Of a stretch of DNA of 41,840 nucleotides, positions 8,505 to 16,531 are shown piece after piece. Every line of letters begins with the position of its first letter. Position 1 is the first letter of the stretch. The position numbers and the translations under genes were made by a program. Below the pieces are notes generated by a model, which was not told the origin of the DNA, ran no database searches, and saw only the letters and a program-made list of their open reading frames with translations. The stretch is from Oligoflexales bacterium (GTDB lineage Bacteria; Bdellovibrionota_B; Oligoflexia; Oligoflexales; RGVZ01). The stretch lies in contig CANFEB010000023.1 in the NCBI GenBank assembly GCA_947445775.1, positions 1 to 41,840 on the forward strand, in the 5' to 3' direction.

Positions 8505-9027
8505 TATTCTCCAGGCCGGCGGCCATGTCACGGCGTAGCATTCCCTCAAGATCAAAAAAATACCAAAAGGGCTTTTCCATGGGAACTCGTTTTCCGCTAA
8601 TGGTCCAAGTCAACTTCACCAGATTATCGTCAACGTCGTCTGGAACAATTTCAAAGTCGAAAATCCACTTTCCTCCGAAATCACTGACATTGACGGACCA
8701 TGAATTCTTGAAAGGCGGTTCACTGGATTTCCAGGAAATCTCTCCCTGACCACGCCGTTTACTGTTCCAAAAAATAAGCGATCCCTGCCCAGAAGCAGGT
8801 CCGTCAAACTGAAGGCGAAAGGCAGGATCGATTTTTTTCCAAGGGTGCCACAAATCCCACTGGGAATTGTATGTCAGGGCATCAAGAAATACTTTGGACG
8901 GAGACGCCTTGATCTCCTTAGTCACAGACATGGTGAAATTCACTGGAATCCGCACCGACTTATAGACAGCGTGAATGGCCAGAACCGAAATAATGAAAAT
9001 CACAAGATTGAATATTGTCTTGAGCAA
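8473..9027 (-). CDS. SRPBCC / polyketide-cyclase-like membrane-anchored protein
   Basis: 184 aa from a TTG start with GGGAG 9 nt upstream; the next in-frame Met would remove the N-terminal membrane helix (IFNLVIFIISVLAIHAVY). After the anchor the sequence follows the START/SRPBCC layout: a first strand (FTMSVTKEIKASPSKVF), a helix with WDLWHPWKK, then a run of beta strands containing GQGEISWKS and a C-terminal helix (RRDMAAGLENIKVL). Such domains bind hydrophobic ligands in a deep cavity, and no catalytic residue is diagnostic. The 3' end overlaps the convergent PHP gene. Assignment rests on pattern, so a specific role is not claimed. Confidence 0.7.
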   Translation of the reverse strand: MLKTIFNLVIFIISVLAIHAVYKSVRIPVNFTMSVTKEIKASPSKVFLDALTYNSQWDLWHPWKKIDPAFRLQFDGPASGQGSLIFWNSKRRGQGEISWKSSEPPFKNSWSVNVSDFGGKWIFDFEIVPDDVDDNLVKLTWTISGKRVPMEKPFWYFFDLEGMLRRDMAAGLENIKVLTESGGH

Positions 9028-9046
9028 TTCCGGCGTCTCCCACCCT

Positions 9047-9082
9047 CATTGTCACCATTGTCACCATTGTCACCATTGTTCA
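9047..9082 (+). repeat. 9-bp tandem repeat, 4 copies
   Basis: The unit CATTGTCAC occurs three times perfectly and once with changes, between the divergent SRPBCC and M64 genes. It lies in the upstream region of both and could affect their spacing or expression if the copy number varies. Confidence 0.85.
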
Positions 9083-9140
9083 AGAGATGATGATATACCA
9101 TGGCTAGCCAAATACGAATCAATCCGCGATTGGAGACCCC

Positions 9141-10982
9141 ATGAGATTGTTCCTGATATTGTCCGTGTTCTTTGCTGTCACCCCACACGCAGCCCTCGCT
9201 ACGCCCGACGTGAGCCACAATTCAAGGACGCTGCACCGGGTCCGCTGGATTCAAGACATCCATACAAAAAAAAGCAACGTCGTCAGCCACAAAAAATTAT
9301 TGTTGCCGCAATCGGCCAACAGAACTCTTTTGCGGACAAGCACGATTCCGGCGCAGATGGACGAGACTCAACATCTAGGAAGCTCCGAGCTTCACGAAGT
9401 TGAGGGGGCCGATATTCAAGCAGTCATTGACTTCCTCAAAGAGAAATCCGTGGTGGTTGATTCTATCGCGCTGGCGGCAGGTAACTTTGTCAGTCCAGAG
9501 CGTGCGAGCCAGGCCAAGGGTACTGAAGTCAATGACGAGGTCAAAACTCTAATCAGCAGCGGCCCCGCAGCCAACAGGATTGACATTGTTTTTATGGGCG
9601 ACGGATACACGGCTTCAGAAAAGGAAAAATTCTTCGCCGACATCAATCGCCTCGTCGATGACATGTTCCTTGGCAACACATTCAAATCGTATCTGCCGGT
9701 ATTCAATGTTCACGCGGTATTTCGGCCATCCGGTCAATCAGGAATTGGCAAGGGCAAGCCCGGCAATACGGCCTACGGACTGTACCGCGAGGGCGACACG
9801 TTGCGGGCTATTTTTCCTGGAGATCCCTCGGCGCTGCGAGACTCTTGCAACCAGGCGCCCGATTGCGACTATCCAGTCGTGATCGCAAATGACAGCCTTT
9901 ATGGTGGCCTCGGCGGCGAATTCGCAATTTCAACAAGCTCCATGCAAAGCGGGACCGTCGTATTGCGTCACGAACTTGGGCATAACTTCGGACGGGTTGG
10001 TGAAGAGTATGACGGCGGCGGCTATTTTGGCGCGAACCACGCCGATGACGTCGATACCATCGGATGGCAGCACTGGGCCGTGGAATCTTCCACGAATATT
10101 CAAGAGGAATCTATGATCGCACGCTACCTGGCGTGGCCGTGGCATCAATTTCAAGAAGGGCAAGAAAGCCAATTCGAGGCTAATTTCAAGTCCAACGGCC
10201 AATACTCACGAACATCGATCCGCTTTAGCGCCTCTGGATTTGATGAACCAGGATCACTCGACATCAGCCTAGACGGTGTCCGGTTGCAATTCACCGAACC
10301 CACTTCGGAGGACCGCACCTTCGTCGATATTGACCTGCCCCAAGGACTCACTGCGGGGGATCATCGCCTGATTTTTTCGGCGACGTCCAGAAGCCCTTCG
10401 ACGGATGCTTCGATGGATACTTCGAGGAATCCTTCGATGGATACCACTGCCACGCGTGGTCAGTGGCTGTCGTCCCTCACCGTTCATGAGTACGCAGCGA
10501 ATTTCCCTGATAGTCCGGATGTGATCAGCGCATTTCCTGTCTTTGATGAATTCCGTTCGGTGGCCGGATTTCGTCCGACCAATGAATCGTGCCTGATGCG
10601 CAACATGACCCACGAACACTTCTGCCGGGTGTGCCAGGAAAACAACTGGAACAAGTTTCTGAATAAAATTGATTTGATCGACAGTGCTTCGGCAATCAAG
10701 GGAACGACAGGAATTATTTCTGGCGAGGTCTCCACCATTGCCCTCGGCAAGTTTCGCCAACTGGGTGAAGGGCCCGCGGGAGAGCGTGTCGAGATCCACT
10801 GGTTTGGCGATGGAAAAGAATTGTTGGAATTCCGCGACTATAATCGCTGGGAAGCAAAATCTCCGGTGATGGTCCAGCGGCTAGAAGTCGAAGTAAAACT
10901 GGTTTCACCAGAAATCCGCAGGGATTCCCTGGGCAATACAACACAGCGAATCATTGTGAGGACCATCGCGCAGGTCCACTGA
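9141..10982 (+). CDS. Secreted M64-family (IgA peptidase M64) zinc metallopeptidase
   Basis: 613 aa with an N-terminal signal peptide (LFLILSVFFAV, probable cleavage after an Ala-x-Ala near residue 20). A propeptide-like stretch of about 130 residues precedes the M64 domain, which starts near residue 150 with VFMGDGYTASEKEKF and includes FNVHAVFRPS. The zinc site is RHELGHNFGRVGEEYDGG, with His277, Glu278 and His281. In the M64 family such peptidases are exported and cleave proteins outside the cell. A C-terminal beta-rich part of about 250 residues follows and may be a binding module. It contains a 12-bp tandem array encoding four-residue repeats (PSTD/ASMD/TSRN/PSMD). The substrate is unknown; predation or scavenging are possible contexts only by inference. 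Confidence 0.88.
   Translation: MRLFLILSVFFAVTPHAALATPDVSHNSRTLHRVRWIQDIHTKKSNVVSHKKLLLPQSANRTLLRTSTIPAQMDETQHLGSSELHEVEGADIQAVIDFLKEKSVVVDSIALAAGNFVSPERASQAKGTEVNDEVKTLISSGPAANRIDIVFMGDGYTASEKEKFFADINRLVDDMFLGNTFKSYLPVFNVHAVFRPSGQSGIGKGKPGNTAYGLYREGDTLRAIFPGDPSALRDSCNQAPDCDYPVVIANDSLYGGLGGEFAISTSSMQSGTVVLRHELGHNFGRVGEEYDGGGYFGANHADDVDTIGWQHWAVESSTNIQEESMIARYLAWPWHQFQEGQESQFEANFKSNGQYSRTSIRFSASGFDEPGSLDISLDGVRLQFTEPTSEDRTFVDIDLPQGLTAGDHRLIFSATSRSPSTDASMDTSRNPSMDTTATRGQWLSSLTVHEYAANFPDSPDVISAFPVFDEFRSVAGFRPTNESCLMRNMTHEHFCRVCQENNWNKFLNKIDLIDSASAIKGTTGIISGEVSTIALGKFRQLGEGPAGERVEIHWFGDGKELLEFRDYNRWEAKSPVMVQRLEVEVKLVSPEIRRDSLGNTTQRIIVRTIAQVH
10396..10443 (+). repeat. 12-bp tandem repeat, 4 copies, inside the M64 gene
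   Basis: The unit CTTCGATGGATA occurs four times with a few substitutions (10396, 10408, 10420, 10432). Period 12 preserves the frame and encodes a Ser/Asp-rich linker. Confidence 0.85.
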
Positions 10983-11033
10983 TCCCATCGGATGTCATGG
11001 CCTGACTTTTCCGCAAATTCATTGATTTAAGTT

Positions 11034-11076
11034 GCGCCTCCAGCAGCGAGCTACTATCAATCGCAGTTGGAGGTGC
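11034..11076 (+). promoter_or_regulatory. Hairpin sequestering the Shine-Dalgarno of the next gene
   Basis: GCGCCTCCA (11034-11042) can pair over nine positions, one of them G-U, with TGGAGGTGC (11068-11076). The latter contains the GGAGG ribosome-binding site that lies seven bases before the ATG at 11081. The loop is 25 nt. If the transcript starts upstream of 11034, for example by read-through from the M64 gene, the ribosome site would be hidden until the stem opens. Confidence 0.45.
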
Positions 11077-11080
11077 CTCG

Positions 11081-11551
11081 ATGATTCGTTTAATTATCTC
11101 ATTGCTGTCAGTAACCTTAGTCACCTTAATCACCTCCATGGCATCAACAGGGGCCAAAGCAGATTGGTCCGCCGAGGCCAGGGACATCTATTGCGAGGGG
11201 TGGCTGGCTACCATGCCTGGGGTCACCATCCGGGCGCACATATTCGTGGAGCCAAATATTGTCTTGGTAGAGCTCGGCGGAACCCACCACCGCCAAACGG
11301 TCCTCGTCAATGCCGAGACCTATGTCATTCAGAAATTTGTTAAAGACCCGGATATTACGGGAGAATTCTTTCAATTCAACTTCCCCAGCGGCAGGCTGGC
11401 CATTCTGCCCCTGGATCAAAATGAGTCCTTTACTGGCAATTTGACGCTGAGGGGCCCTGCAGTGGAAGGTCTCGGAATTCCAACTAGAAAATCGTTTAAG
11501 GTAATGCTCCAGTGTCGGGAACTATCGGAGCAAGCGCTTTTCCACGACTGA
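11081..11551 (+). CDS. Small secreted protein, unknown function
   Basis: 156 aa with a strong GGAGG ribosome-binding site. The N-terminus is a signal peptide (LIISLLSVTLVTLITSMAS, cleavage likely after AKA near residue 27). The mature part of about 130 residues is beta-rich with two Cys (YCEGW and LQCRE), which may form a disulfide joining both ends. I recognise no family. The gene follows the M64 peptidase by 98 bp on the same strand, so joint export or function is possible but unproven. Its 3' end overlaps the convergent TPR glycosyltransferase gene by 56 bp. Confidence 0.7.
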   Translation: MIRLIISLLSVTLVTLITSMASTGAKADWSAEARDIYCEGWLATMPGVTIRAHIFVEPNIVLVELGGTHHRQTVLVNAETYVIQKFVKDPDITGEFFQFNFPSGRLAILPLDQNESFTGNLTLRGPAVEGLGIPTRKSFKVMLQCRELSEQALFHD

Positions 11552-13835
11552 TCAAATCCTCGGCCTCGCCTCGGGAATCGGGATCCGCAAGGATCAATGC
11601 CGACCCAAGACCTTGCAAAAGCCTCCCCTGCCGCGTGCATTTATGGGCGCCGGATTGACACAGCAGCACTGCTCTGCGCAAGAATGACACTGCCTCATCC
11701 ATTTGAAATGCGCCCTGAAGCTTTCTCGATTGCTCAAGCGCATGATCGGCGAGGGAATCAATTTCCCGTGTGCCACCAATAATCTGATGAATCCGGTCAT
11801 TGTCCCCAAGCGTCGCCAGGAAAGATCCGACCCAAATCAGGATTCCTTCATGATTGGGAAAACGAATTCTGGCGTTGCGGTATTCGTCCAATGCCGCATC
11901 GGGCTTTCCCGGGTCTTCTTGAATCTCCGCCTTCACAAGGGCTAGCCAAGCTGCCCCAGAATAAGGAATGGAAGCAGGAGCGTCACCAATCAATCCCGTG
12001 ACCTCCGCCCTGCCGCCTGACGCGGATAAAATTCGGATCAACCGGACCCGTGCCTCAACATCGAGCGCGTCTGCCGCAAGTATGCGACGCAAGGTCGACT
12101 CCGCCCTCTCTCGCCAAATAGCCTTTAAGGCCCTTGGATCTTTGGCGAATTCGCCTGCCTCGCGTGAAACCAAAAGCCGCTCGCAAGCGCGAACAATTCC
12201 CATCCGGACTTGGCGCCGAAAGGGCCCGCCAGCGCTTTCCATGCCGCCAAGATCATCCATGCTGCTAAATCTGCTGAGGGCGCCTTCGAAGTCTCCTCGC
12301 ATAAAGGTAACCATTGCTCGTAGGTAATCCGTGCGCATCGGATCAGCGGGAAATTTTGCGGTCAACACATTCGCCGCTAGATCCGCTTCATCCACCCTCC
12401 CTAAAAGACCCAGCGCCAGGCCACGCTGGTAAATCGCGTCAGCCTCCAACCCTCCCGACCTGCCAAGGGATTCGTAAAGCAACAAGGCCTCGTCAAATCG
12501 CCCATCCCGCAATAAAGCGTTTCCAAGATTCAATTGACCACGGGCACTGCCAGGATTGGTGAGCAGAACCGATCGCCACAGGCTTTCAGAGGACTGCCAA
12601 ACACGATTGCGGCGTTCCGTCAGAGAGGCGAGCCCTATGAAGCCAATGGCCAATACAGCAAGAGCCAGCCTTGCGACTCGCTTTGTGGGGCGCAGCGACT
12701 CCAGGCCGGACATCATCAGCAAGAGACAACCAGTACCGGCCCAAGCCACGCCAGCAAATGGCAGATAAACCCGGTGCTCCATCATCAGATCACGAATGGG
12801 AATCACCGAGGACTCGATCAACAGCATGGCAAAAAACCAGAGACAGCCGAATGCCACCACCCTGCGGGCTACCGAGTTTTTTGATTTTGCAGAGTCAGGT
12901 TCGCTAACGCAAATTCGAAAAGCAGCCACCAAAATAATCGCGATAAACAGCCAGCCCAGAATTCCGATAAATCCCCCAATGGACAACGGATTTCGAACCA
13001 GTTCCACGGAGTGATCAACCGACTGGCCTGGAGGCCACAGCATCAATCCAATGTATCTCCAGATGACCCGGCCCTGCGTAAGAAAATATTGCCACCAAGT
13101 CAGACCAACGAGGCCATGCCCAGCGATCCTGCTCGCCAGGGAACTTTGCCCGTCACTCGCAAATCGCATCAGCACAGGAATTGCAAAGAGAGGAAAAAAC
13201 CAGGGAATGCATCGCTGAATATTTTTAGGACGAAAAAACCATGCCGTTAAAAGAATCAAAACCGGCAGCATCGCGGAATTTGGCTTTGATATCGCGGCCA
13301 GAGCAAAGGCCACAATTGACAGAACTCGAATCCATTCTTTTCCAGAAGCAAGCCAACGCAGTGCCCCATAGAAAGACAAAAGGCAAAAAAATGCGGTGAG
13401 CCCCGTCAACCGTTGGTAAATGTAGGTGACACCCTGAGTTTGCAAGGGATGAGCCGCAAATATCGATGCCGCAACAATGATGCAGAGGTAGCTCTGACGG
13501 CGCGTCGGCCGCCCTCCACAATTCTCATAAAGTGCTAGGGCACAGGTGCCGGCGAGGGTGGAAGACAAAACATGAAGAACGAGATTGACGATTCGAAATG
13601 CGCAGGGATCCGGACCAAACATGGACCACGACCAGGCAAACGTCACAAAAGTCAGAATGCGTTCTCCGGAAAAAGCTAGGACGCCGCGCAGATCAAAATT
13701 GCGTAAAGCAGAATTATTTATAATTCCCGGGAAATCATCGAAGGAAAACTGATAATGACAAGTGTCTCCATAGCCCCACAACACCAGAAGGGATGCGGCC
13801 AAAAAACCAGCGACTTCTGGCTTTAAAAACCTCAT
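11496..13835 (-). CDS. TMTC-like GT-C glycosyltransferase with TPR repeats
   Basis: 779 aa. The N-terminal half has about ten membrane helices. The first outer loop carries YQFSFDDFPGIINNSALR with the Asp33-Asp34 pair, followed by TFAWSWSMFGPDPCAFRIVN and LHVLSSTLAG. Later motifs are AAHPLQTQGVTYIYQR and MMEHRVYLPF. This is the arrangement of TMTC proteins and their bacterial homologues, where a GT-C core with a DUF1736-type region is followed by tetratricopeptide repeats. The C-terminal half from about residue 420 (LNLGNALLRDGRFDEALLLY onward) is helical TPR-like. Eukaryotic TMTCs are O-mannosyltransferases using polyprenyl-phosphate mannose. The ATG overlaps the stop of the upstream DPM1-like gene (ATGA), which suggests the donor-making enzyme and user are coupled. 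Donor and acceptor remain inference. Confidence 0.8.
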   Translation of the reverse strand: MRFLKPEVAGFLAASLLVLWGYGDTCHYQFSFDDFPGIINNSALRNFDLRGVLAFSGERILTFVTFAWSWSMFGPDPCAFRIVNLVLHVLSSTLAGTCALALYENCGGRPTRRQSYLCIIVAASIFAAHPLQTQGVTYIYQRLTGLTAFFCLLSFYGALRWLASGKEWIRVLSIVAFALAAISKPNSAMLPVLILLTAWFFRPKNIQRCIPWFFPLFAIPVLMRFASDGQSSLASRIAGHGLVGLTWWQYFLTQGRVIWRYIGLMLWPPGQSVDHSVELVRNPLSIGGFIGILGWLFIAIILVAAFRICVSEPDSAKSKNSVARRVVAFGCLWFFAMLLIESSVIPIRDLMMEHRVYLPFAGVAWAGTGCLLLMMSGLESLRPTKRVARLALAVLAIGFIGLASLTERRNRVWQSSESLWRSVLLTNPGSARGQLNLGNALLRDGRFDEALLLYESLGRSGGLEADAIYQRGLALGLLGRVDEADLAANVLTAKFPADPMRTDYLRAMVTFMRGDFEGALSRFSSMDDLGGMESAGGPFRRQVRMGIVRACERLLVSREAGEFAKDPRALKAIWRERAESTLRRILAADALDVEARVRLIRILSASGGRAEVTGLIGDAPASIPYSGAAWLALVKAEIQEDPGKPDAALDEYRNARIRFPNHEGILIWVGSFLATLGDNDRIHQIIGGTREIDSLADHALEQSRKLQGAFQMDEAVSFLRRAVLLCQSGAHKCTRQGRLLQGLGSALILADPDSRGEAEDLISRGKALAPIVPDTGALP

Positions 13836-14707
13836 TCACGCATCGCCAAAATTTGCATGATCTCCTTGGCACGCTGCGAAACTGCGTTCAAAATAACTCC
13901 AGTGGCAGCAGACAACAGCCCAGAAACTCCAAAAAAAGCAGCCGGCACAACGGAACCAGCATTCCAGGCAAAGAGTGCTGCCGCAAACAAACTCAAGGCA
14001 ATCGCGCCAAAAAACGTGAAAGGCTTCGAATCTTTCAGCAGGCGAAATATGGCAAATCCAATGATGAGCCCATCGTGGAAGGTTCTAAGTTTGGACTCAC
14101 TTCCAGCAGGTCTGCGCGCATAGCTAGTCGGAACTTCCGATACCGACCATTTCATTTCCACGGCCTTCAGGGTCATCTCTGTTTCTACCTCAAAACCTCT
14201 GGACTCTACGGGCATTGCCTTGTACATGCGCCGCGAAAATGCGCGGTAACCACTGAGGACATCTCGGACCTCGAGATTAAACAATCTGCGCATCATAAAA
14301 CCCAAAATCAAATTGCCGGCGTGATGCATCGATCGAAATGCCCCCGGTTCTGATTGATCAAGGCGGCAACCGATAACCATGTCGGCTGTCCCTGCGCCAA
14401 TTGGTTCCAGGAGTGCAGGCCATGCCTCCACGTCGTTCGTATTGTCACCATCAATCATGATGACAATGTCGGCATCACATTCCCGGAAAATTTTGCGTAC
14501 GACGTTGCCCTTACCCCGGTGGCCCTCATGTCGAACTTCAGCCCCGGCAGCCGATGCGATTGCAATAGTGCGATCCGTTGAGCCATTGTCAAAAACAATG
14601 ACGTGGCTGCGTGGACAAGCAGCCTTGATCCGGGCAACGACTTGCCCAATGGCCAACTCCTCATTGAGGCAGGGAATGGCCCACGTTATCGAGAGGGATG
14701 GATTCAT
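13832..14707 (-). CDS. DPM1-like GT2 polyprenyl-phosphate glycosyltransferase
   Basis: The start at 14707 is fixed by AGGAG seven bases upstream and by overlap with the preceding stop (ATGA); longer starts are not conserved sequence. About 291 aa. The GT2 fold shows ITWAIPCLNEELAIGQVV, FDNGSTDRT, the nucleotide-sugar/metal motif MIDGDNTND (Asp86, Asp88), then LSGYRAFSRR and a conserved segment FEVETEMTLKA followed by VSEVPTSYARR. This is the pattern of dolichyl-phosphate mannose/glucose synthase-like enzymes, which load a sugar onto a polyprenyl phosphate on the cytoplasmic face. Two or more hydrophobic helices at the C-terminus anchor it. It lies between a GT4 gene and the TMTC-like transferase in one coupled operon and likely makes the donor lipid for the latter. 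Confidence 0.85.
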   Translation of the reverse strand: MNPSLSITWAIPCLNEELAIGQVVARIKAACPRSHVIVFDNGSTDRTIAIASAAGAEVRHEGHRGKGNVVRKIFRECDADIVIMIDGDNTNDVEAWPALLEPIGAGTADMVIGCRLDQSEPGAFRSMHHAGNLILGFMMRRLFNLEVRDVLSGYRAFSRRMYKAMPVESRGFEVETEMTLKAVEMKWSVSEVPTSYARRPAGSESKLRTFHDGLIIGFAIFRLLKDSKPFTFFGAIALSLFAAALFAWNAGSVVPAAFFGVSGLLSAATGVILNAVSQRAKEIMQILAMRE

Positions 14708-15822
14708 CGTTGCGCTCCTGGCGATGTAATTTCTGCAAAAATGTCCTGATATTGTTGCGCTGCGTGTTCCCAGCTCCAATGCGCGACGGCGAATTCGTGG
14801 CGACGCCGCCGGAGCAGTGGATCTAATTCTTGGTGGCGCCTTTGAATAAAAGCCCGTATGGACTTTTCAAATGCAGAAACGCTGAGGTCAGCCACCATTA
14901 TAAAATTCGCTGCCGCTGGATCACCACCTGCCGTCTCGCGTGACACCAGAACCGGCAATCCACAACTGATTGCCTCTTGTACAACCAGCGGAAAACCCTC
15001 ACCCACAGAAGGGAGAACCAGCAGGTCGCAGTCGCGATAAAGCTCGGCCATTGATTGACGATCGCGACGTCCAACGACATGGACGTTTTTCAGGCCCCAA
15101 TTTTTTGGATCAATCACTCCCCAACCGGCCATGATCCAGTCGCAACCCGGAAGATTCGTGGCCAACTGGCGCACGATTTCGAGGCCCTTTCGTTCAACAA
15201 ATCGTCCGGCAAATAGGATTCTTGGTCGCGGCGCCACGGCGGTTCGTTCATCAGGAAAAAATAGTTTGGCATCGACACCATTACTGATGTGAAGGGTGTT
15301 TCGTAGGAACGAAAATCTAGTGAGAAAATATCGTTCGACCTTGCGACTACAAAACACAACCCGGTCGGAACCACGCAAAATTACATGGGCTGCTAAGGAA
15401 TAGGACATGCGCATCAAAACTGTCATGGCACGCGATGAGTAAGGTATTTCGTCGATGTGTTGCAGCAAAACAATTTTCTTACGGTATATGCGGGCAATGA
15501 TCCACGCAACCCAGCTGGAAATGTAGAGGCAATCATTGATAAAAATCACATCGGCTTTGCGAATGGTTCTGGCAAGCCGCAGACTCCCCCCCGGATACCA
15601 AATTGGCATGGGTAGTCCCGTTTTTGCTTCGATCCCATTCCAGGCTTTGACGCCGTGGTAACGCAATGGTGTTGGACTCGAAGCTTGAAATGGCGCAGGC
15701 GCGCAGGCAAACCAATCGACTGTCATACGATCGTTGGCGATTCGGGTCGTCAATTCACCCACGACGATTTCAAGGCCGCCGTGGTGGTCGGGGAAGTAAT
15801 TACTGACGGTCACGCATTTCAT
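14704..15822 (-). CDS. GT4-family glycosyltransferase
   Basis: 372 aa, cytoplasmic GT-B fold. N-terminal motifs are SNYFPDHHGGLEIVVGEL and VIFINDCLYISSW. The C-terminal half has HISNGVD, ILFAGRFVERKGLEIV, MAGWGV and the donor-binding loop LPSVGEGFPLVVQEAISCG with its Glu-x7-Glu arrangement, all typical of GT4 retaining transferases using nucleotide sugars. It is the first gene of a coupled three-gene operon (ATGA overlaps at 14704 and 13832). No clear Shine-Dalgarno precedes the ATG; a TATATT directly abuts the start codon, so the start or the mode of initiation is unusual. Sugar specificity cannot be inferred. Confidence 0.88.
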   Translation of the reverse strand: MKCVTVSNYFPDHHGGLEIVVGELTTRIANDRMTVDWFACAPAPFQASSPTPLRYHGVKAWNGIEAKTGLPMPIWYPGGSLRLARTIRKADVIFINDCLYISSWVAWIIARIYRKKIVLLQHIDEIPYSSRAMTVLMRMSYSLAAHVILRGSDRVVFCSRKVERYFLTRFSFLRNTLHISNGVDAKLFFPDERTAVAPRPRILFAGRFVERKGLEIVRQLATNLPGCDWIMAGWGVIDPKNWGLKNVHVVGRRDRQSMAELYRDCDLLVLPSVGEGFPLVVQEAISCGLPVLVSRETAGGDPAAANFIMVADLSVSAFEKSIRAFIQRRHQELDPLLRRRRHEFAVAHWSWEHAAQQYQDIFAEITSPGAQR

Positions 15823-15854
15823 TAATATAGGTTAACGTACCGGAACCAAAAAGA

Positions 15855-15886
15855 AAAATCCCGCCGGCTGGTGCCGACGGGATTTT
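15855..15886 (-). terminator. Rho-independent terminator
   Basis: A 14-bp stem (AAAATCCCG-x-CGGC arms at 15855-15868 and 15873-15886) with a 4-nt loop. The one non-Watson-Crick position becomes a G-U pair only when read on the minus strand, and a T-run follows on that strand. It ends transcription of the small gene at 15905-16087 before the glycosyltransferase operon. Confidence 0.9.
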
Positions 15887-15904
15887 GCCAGTTGGCTGAA
15901 ATCT

Positions 15905-16087
15905 TCAGCCAGCTTTTTTGTGTTGATGCGGATCGTTTTTGTTCTGCTCATCGGGCTGATTCGGTCCGCCCCCTCCGTCTGGATTGAAGTGATGCGTATG
16001 AGAATGCCGCACGTTGTCCTTACGGGTCATTTCTTCCTTATGCTGTTTTTTTAACTTTTGCTTTTGCTTGGGATTTTTGTCGCCCAT
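15905..16087 (-). CDS. Small basic/His-rich protein (MGDKNPK-type)
   Basis: 60 aa, with GGGAGG upstream of the ATG at 16087. A longer frame starting at 16156 lacks such a site. The N-terminus MGDKNPKQKQKLKKQ resembles a group of tiny conserved bacterial proteins that begin MGDK-[NS]-PK-x-KQ and are rich in Lys and Gln. Here the second half is His/Pro/Gly/Asn-rich (HSHTHHF, GGGGPNQP, HQHKK). It is probably disordered and highly charged; metal or nucleic-acid binding is conceivable but not shown. A strong terminator follows immediately, so it is probably a separate transcription unit. No function is known to me. Confidence 0.75.
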   Translation of the reverse strand: MGDKNPKQKQKLKKQHKEEMTRKDNVRHSHTHHFNPDGGGGPNQPDEQNKNDPHQHKKAG

Positions 16088-16201
16088 GAAATCGCCCTCC
16101 CTTTCCATCTGGATCGGGAGAAACGCAAATCCCTTGAGGACAATCAGGTAAATCACTGAAATGAATAGGTTTTATTTGTAAAAACCGGGCCTTAGATTCA
16201 C

Positions 16202-16453
16202 TTACAAATGCACCACGCAACCGAATTCAACCATACACGTTTCGACGCATTCATCGGCTTGTCCACTGCACTGGGCGGAACAGAAACGTTCCGCCTCGCG
16301 GCAATCTTTGTTTGAGTCTTCTACGACATTGGCAACCTGAGCGCTATTTCTGACATCGACGATTCGCCACCCCGCCAACATTGCTGTGCCGGCAACACAA
16401 AGGATGACAATGGTCTCAACAAGGCGTGCATTTTTTCTGGATTCACTTCCCAC
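16202..16453 (-). CDS. Small single-pass membrane protein with twin CX3C motif
   Basis: About 83 aa from a GTG at 16453 placed six bases after GGGAGG; a TTG at 16459 is too close to that site. One N-terminal membrane helix (ETIVILCVAGTAMLAGW) is followed by a polar linker and a cysteine cluster with spacing C-x6-C-x3-C-x6-C-x3-C-x5-C up to the C-terminus. The even number and regular spacing suggest a disulfide-bonded helical hairpin in the periplasm. I recognise no family. Gene order (next to BtpA and the MGDK-type small gene on the same strand) gives no clear clue. Confidence 0.7.
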   Translation of the reverse strand: MGSESRKNARLVETIVILCVAGTAMLAGWRIVDVRNSAQVANVVEDSNKDCREAERFCSAQCSGQADECVETCMVEFGCVVHL

Positions 16454-16486
16454 GGTCAACCTCCCAAAAAACGACTAAAATTAACG

Positions 16487-16531
16487 TCAGGAATCTTTGT
16501 CTCAGGAATCTCTGCCTCAGGACTCTCTGTT
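16487..16531 (+). repeat. 15-bp tandem repeat, 3 copies, spanning the btpA stop
   Basis: Units TCAGGAATCTTTGTC, TCAGGAATCTCTGCC and TCAGGACTCTCTGTT lie head to tail. Every unit begins with TCA, i.e. TGA on the minus strand; the TGA of the third unit (16517-16519) is the stop of the BtpA gene, and the other copies repeat it in frame. Confidence 0.85.

Noticed and set aside
15823-15854. TATATT before the GT4 start as a -10 box for a leaderless transcript
   Set aside because: It directly abuts the ATG, leaving no distance for transcription to start at or before the start codon.
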